A stretch of DNA of 64,000 nucleotides from Bacillus pseudomycoides (GTDB lineage: Bacteria > Bacillota > Bacilli > Bacillales > Bacillaceae_G), in NCBI RefSeq assembly GCF_022811845.1, contig NZ_CP064267.1, positions 124,001 through 188,000 on the forward strand. Direction: 5' to 3'. Under the pieces are notes generated by a model. It saw nothing but the letters and a program-made list of their open reading frames with translations. It did not search any database and was not told where the DNA came from. Positions within the stretch are counted from its first letter, which is position 1. Each line of letters opens with the position of its first letter. Positions 61,333 through 64,000 of the stretch are shown one piece after another. Position numbers and translations under genes: made by a program.

Positions 61333-62520
61333 ATGATTAAAAAATTCCCCTTCATTTTGTTATTTATTCTTTTATTAAGTGCTTGTAATGATTCAATGTC
61401 TGAGAGTACTGAGGCTATTGAAAAATTTAAAAAAGCCATACTGACTGAAAACCTGAACGAACTTGAAGACTCACTTTCTCCAGATAAAGATATGACCATT
61501 GACTCCACTTATTTAAAGCAAATGGTTAGCCAATACAAAAAAGAACCAAAAACATTTGATAAACTGATTAATCTGTTATATGCTCAACAATCTTTATTAG
61601 TTAAAGAATCAAATTCAGTTCAATCAAATGAGCTGTTACGTACCCAGTCTCCTGATCAAATACTAAATGCGGGTAGCTTTTATTTAAAAAAAGAAAAAGG
61701 TTTATTCTCAGATAACTATGTCATAGGAGTTCGTCCTCATTATATATTCGTTAAAGCAAGCCCGGATAAAGCTGTAATTAAAATTGATAAAAAAAAGGTT
61801 TATACCACTAAAACAAAAGAAGAAGTCTATAAATATGGGCCCGTTCTGCCAGGGATCTATCAGGTAGAAGGCGAAAGAAAATATCCGTATCGTACAGTTA
61901 CAGAGAAGCAAGAAGTCAATTTATTAAAAGAGAGCAAAATATCCATGTCAGCGCGAGTAGACTTGGCTTTAGCTGAAGTAAAAGATCCTAGGCCTCTTAT
62001 CGAAGAAGTAGGGAAACACGCCATGATCTTAGCATTAGAAATGTATAGTGAAGAGCCTGATGTTTCACGGTTAAGCCATCTGTCAGGAAGGGACTGTAAA
62101 AAAAGAGAAGATGGGAGTATTACTTGTGGTGGGATTTTGGGTCTTATGGTAGGCAAACAGCTGACTCATCCCATAACCTTTAAGCCAGGTGGAACATTCT
62201 ATATAGGAATTGAAAAAACAAAGAACAAATCAAAAGATATTTATAGTCTAATAAATTCAGAGTTAGACTCTGATTCATTATTTATTCGTATTTATATTCC
62301 AAAAGAAAATATTATACAGGGAAAAACGAACCTCATTTCACTTACGCTTAAACGCAGTGATGATACGAAAGAGTTATATTATTCTTCTAATGGAACACTG
62401 GGGCAATTGAAAACCTTGTATGCAAATGTAGAAGAGGCAAGATCGGTGGTTAAGGTTGACGATGATAGTGAATGGTTTCCTGTACAAGTAAATTCTAAAT
62501 CGGATGTGGTGTTTAAGTGA
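61333..62520 (+). CDS. TcaA-like lipoprotein (395 aa)
   Basis: The start is ATG 61333, with GAGGAGAG upstream. The signal peptide ends in lipobox 'LLSAC' ('FPFILLFILLLSAC'). 'FKKAILTENLNELEDSLSPD' with 'LLYAQQSLLVKESN' resembles the TcaA second domain. 'IFVKASPDKAVIKIDKKKVY', 'GPVLPGIYQVEGERKYPYRT' resembles the Ig-like TcaA third domain. TcaA/YvbJ proteins are envelope-associated; staphylococcal TcaA affects glycopeptide susceptibility. The zinc ribbon and transmembrane helix of classical TcaA are replaced here by a lipid anchor. The C-terminal part is unassigned. Confidence 0.7.
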   Translation: MIKKFPFILLFILLLSACNDSMSESTEAIEKFKKAILTENLNELEDSLSPDKDMTIDSTYLKQMVSQYKKEPKTFDKLINLLYAQQSLLVKESNSVQSNELLRTQSPDQILNAGSFYLKKEKGLFSDNYVIGVRPHYIFVKASPDKAVIKIDKKKVYTTKTKEEVYKYGPVLPGIYQVEGERKYPYRTVTEKQEVNLLKESKISMSARVDLALAEVKDPRPLIEEVGKHAMILALEMYSEEPDVSRLSHLSGRDCKKREDGSITCGGILGLMVGKQLTHPITFKPGGTFYIGIEKTKNKSKDIYSLINSELDSDSLFIRIYIPKENIIQGKTNLISLTLKRSDDTKELYYSSNGTLGQLKTLYANVEEARSVVKVDDDSEWFPVQVNSKSDVVFK

Positions 62521-62709
62521 TTTTTATTAATTTACAGATAGAAACTGCGTTACGTTGACGGAAAATTCTGTTAAAATTTAGTGGAATATGTTTTTTCTCA
62601 CCATTTCAATATTAGGATAGAGCCCCTTGTTTGTTCAATTAAGGAGAAGATTTTTGTGAATTTCAAATAGAAATGTTAGACAAAAATATACTGATGAGGA
62701 GGCTGTATA

Positions 62710-64000
62710 GTGGTTAGAAAAAATATCTTTTCTTTAACGTTGGCAATGCTTGTTTCTTGCATTGCCCTCCTTTTTTTACAGTCATCTATAGTTTACGCGG
62801 AAACGAACCAAGAACAGAAAAATGGAATTAAGTATGTTAATAAAAAGTTGGGGTTTTCACTCAATATCCCAAAATCTTGGGAAGGTAATTATAAAATTAA
62901 AGAGGAAGATGGGCGTGTAAGCTTTCTATTTACGTACAAAGGTAAAATAAATGATGCTATTCCTCCTTTGTTTACAATTAGTCTTGAAGATAAAAAAGAA
63001 GAAGGATGGAACAAGGGTATTAGATGGACGGGTGAACTCGGTACTAAAGGTAACATGGGTTATTATAGTTACTATGATGCTTTACATCTTTATCTAGAAG
63101 GGACTTCACCTGGAGAAGAGCAAGATACTGTATCAACCATGGTCACTCAAGTATTTGATATTTTTAATACTTTTAAAATACTAGAGACAAATGAAGCTGG
63201 AGCAAAGGGAGCTACAGCAGAGGAAGCAAAACCAAAAGAGCAAGGGAAAAATGGAGGAACAGCAGAAAAAGAAACGAATCGAGAAACGGCCAATGGGATT
63301 AAATATGTAAATGAAGACTTGGGGTTCGAACTAACAGTTCCGAAAATATGGAAAAATCATTACATTGTTGAAGAAAATGATAATGGTGGTGTAACCTTTA
63401 AATTCAAGTTCGATAGTAAAGTATATGATGATATCTATTTGTTTAACATCTATGTAGAGAATAGGGAATACTCCAAGGAAGAACAGGAAACTATGGGGGA
63501 TGTTGGTATTCTAGACGTTAAGAATGGAAAAACCTATCTAATAATAGAAAACCTTGCTATGTATGCACCTCCTCAGGCCTTTGATAAATATTTTTCATCT
63601 GTACCTAAAGAGGGCAGAAATGTGATTAAAGTTATGAGCAAACAAAAAAAGATCCTAAATTTTAAAGTGTTGGGCAAAAAGGGAGCAGAAACAGAGGAAA
63701 TTAAAGGAAAACAGGGTGAGATCCCTGAAAAATCACAAGAGAACTTTGGAGCTATCGGAGAAACACTTGAACCTACAGATGTTACATTTTATAAGAAAAC
63801 AACAACAAGTCCACATGTTGAACTGCAAACTTTTTATATATTAAAAACTCCTATTAATAATATCCGAACTGAAGTTATTAAGAAACCTGTAAGCGAAACT
63901 AAGTATACAGGAATAAATGGGGGATTTTATGCACCATCGTATATTTCAGAATTAGATTATAGTGAATATAAGCCTTATAATATTTCTTATTATAATCCTG
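62710..64000 (+). CDS. Secreted phosphodiester-glycosidase (NAGPA) domain protein, 3' end outside window
   Basis: GTG 62710 has GAGGAGG 7-8 bases upstream, and the frame is open to the window edge (430 codons). Signal peptide: 'NIFSLTLAMLVSCIALLFLQ', cleavage near 'VYA'. Two related ~130-residue repeats begin 'NGIKYVNKKLGFSLNIPKSW' (about 37) and 'NGIKYVNEDLGFELTVPKIW' (about 197), separated by a Glu/Lys/Ala/Gly-rich linker. From about 355 a new domain starts, and 'KYTGINGGFYAPS' near 400 is the diagnostic motif of NAGPA (phosphodiester glycosidase) domains. Family members act on sugar phosphodiesters, possibly in wall polymers or spores. The rest of the catalytic domain is beyond 64000. Confidence 0.75.
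   Translation, partial: MVRKNIFSLTLAMLVSCIALLFLQSSIVYAETNQEQKNGIKYVNKKLGFSLNIPKSWEGNYKIKEEDGRVSFLFTYKGKINDAIPPLFTISLEDKKEEGWNKGIRWTGELGTKGNMGYYSYYDALHLYLEGTSPGEEQDTVSTMVTQVFDIFNTFKILETNEAGAKGATAEEAKPKEQGKNGGTAEKETNRETANGIKYVNEDLGFELTVPKIWKNHYIVEENDNGGVTFKFKFDSKVYDDIYLFNIYVENREYSKEEQETMGDVGILDVKNGKTYLIIENLAMYAPPQAFDKYFSSVPKEGRNVIKVMSKQKKILNFKVLGKKGAETEEIKGKQGEIPEKSQENFGAIGETLEPTDVTFYKKTTTSPHVELQTFYILKTPINNIRTEVIKKPVSETKYTGINGGFYAPSYISELDYSEYKPYNISYYNP

Noticed and set aside
1..64000. CRISPR array, rRNA genes, replication origin
   Set aside because: No regularly spaced short direct repeats, no rRNA-like sequence, and no rep gene with iterons was seen.

Overview
The window looks like an accessory region, plasmid-borne or plasmid-derived, from a Bacillus cereus-group bacterium, most likely a Bacillus thuringiensis-type strain. 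The evidence is low GC, AAGGAGG-type ribosome sites, TTG/GTG starts, IS200/IS605, IS6, IS3 and IS630 remnants, a plasmid relaxation-protein tail, and above all a six-gene locus matching the kurstakin lipopeptide locus (krsE-krsA-krsB-krsC-sfp-krsD). I had no database access, so assignments rest on motifs and family knowledge.

Layout. 1-7.1 kb is a scrapyard: the tail of a replication-relaxation protein, a membrane/pilin-like gene cut by a tnpB fragment, a broken copy of a gene that recurs intact at 48.2 kb, a complete tnpB-only IS, a tnpB-pepV fusion remnant and an intact DinB gene. 7.4-10.7 kb has a small lipoprotein, a tRNA with CAU anticodon (probably tRNA-Ile2), a YfkO-like nitroreductase and an MFS transporter. 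11.1-12.7 kb holds an IS6 fragment, a frameshifted gene and an 860-base leader region. 12.8-41.8 kb is the NRPS locus: exporter, three synthetases with seven modules (C-A-T-E; C-A-T-C-A-T; C-A-T-C-A-T-C-A-T-E-C-A-T-TE), a frameshifted Sfp-type phosphopantetheinyl transferase and a type II thioesterase. 42-47 kb has an IS3 fragment, a second identical tRNA, a class D sortase, an IS630 fragment and a frameshifted M23 peptidase. 47.6-57.3 kb has small membrane proteins, an erythromycin-esterase-family protein, a polysaccharide deacetylase, an APH-fold kinase and a secreted serine hydrolase with SLH repeats. 57.5-59.5 kb is an IS605-type element with good tnpA and broken tnpB. 59.6-64 kb has a TetR regulator with a perfect operator, a dead secreted-protein gene, a TcaA-like lipoprotein and the start of a phosphodiester-glycosidase-domain protein.

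Assembly line. Pocket residues read from the A domains give Thr (module 1, epimerised), a Gly-like pocket (2), Ala (3), Ser (4), an unfamiliar pocket where kurstakin has His (5), Thr (6, epimerised) and Glu/Gln (7). Kurstakin is acyl-Thr-Gly-Ala-Ser-His-Gln-Gln. Position 6 therefore departs from the known compound. The DNA shows why: the core of A domain 6 and its carrier domain are a ~96% identical, gap-free 1,220-base copy of module 1, whereas the N-terminal part of A6 is nearly identical to that of A7. A6 is thus a natural chimera, and the window may encode a [Thr6]-kurstakin.

Genome architecture. Two ~380-base direct repeats, each holding the same intact tRNA, bracket about 35 kb containing the whole NRPS locus, so one recombination event could excise it as a circle. 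Three further repeat families recur in the same order on both sides, pointing to an old segmental duplication around the locus.
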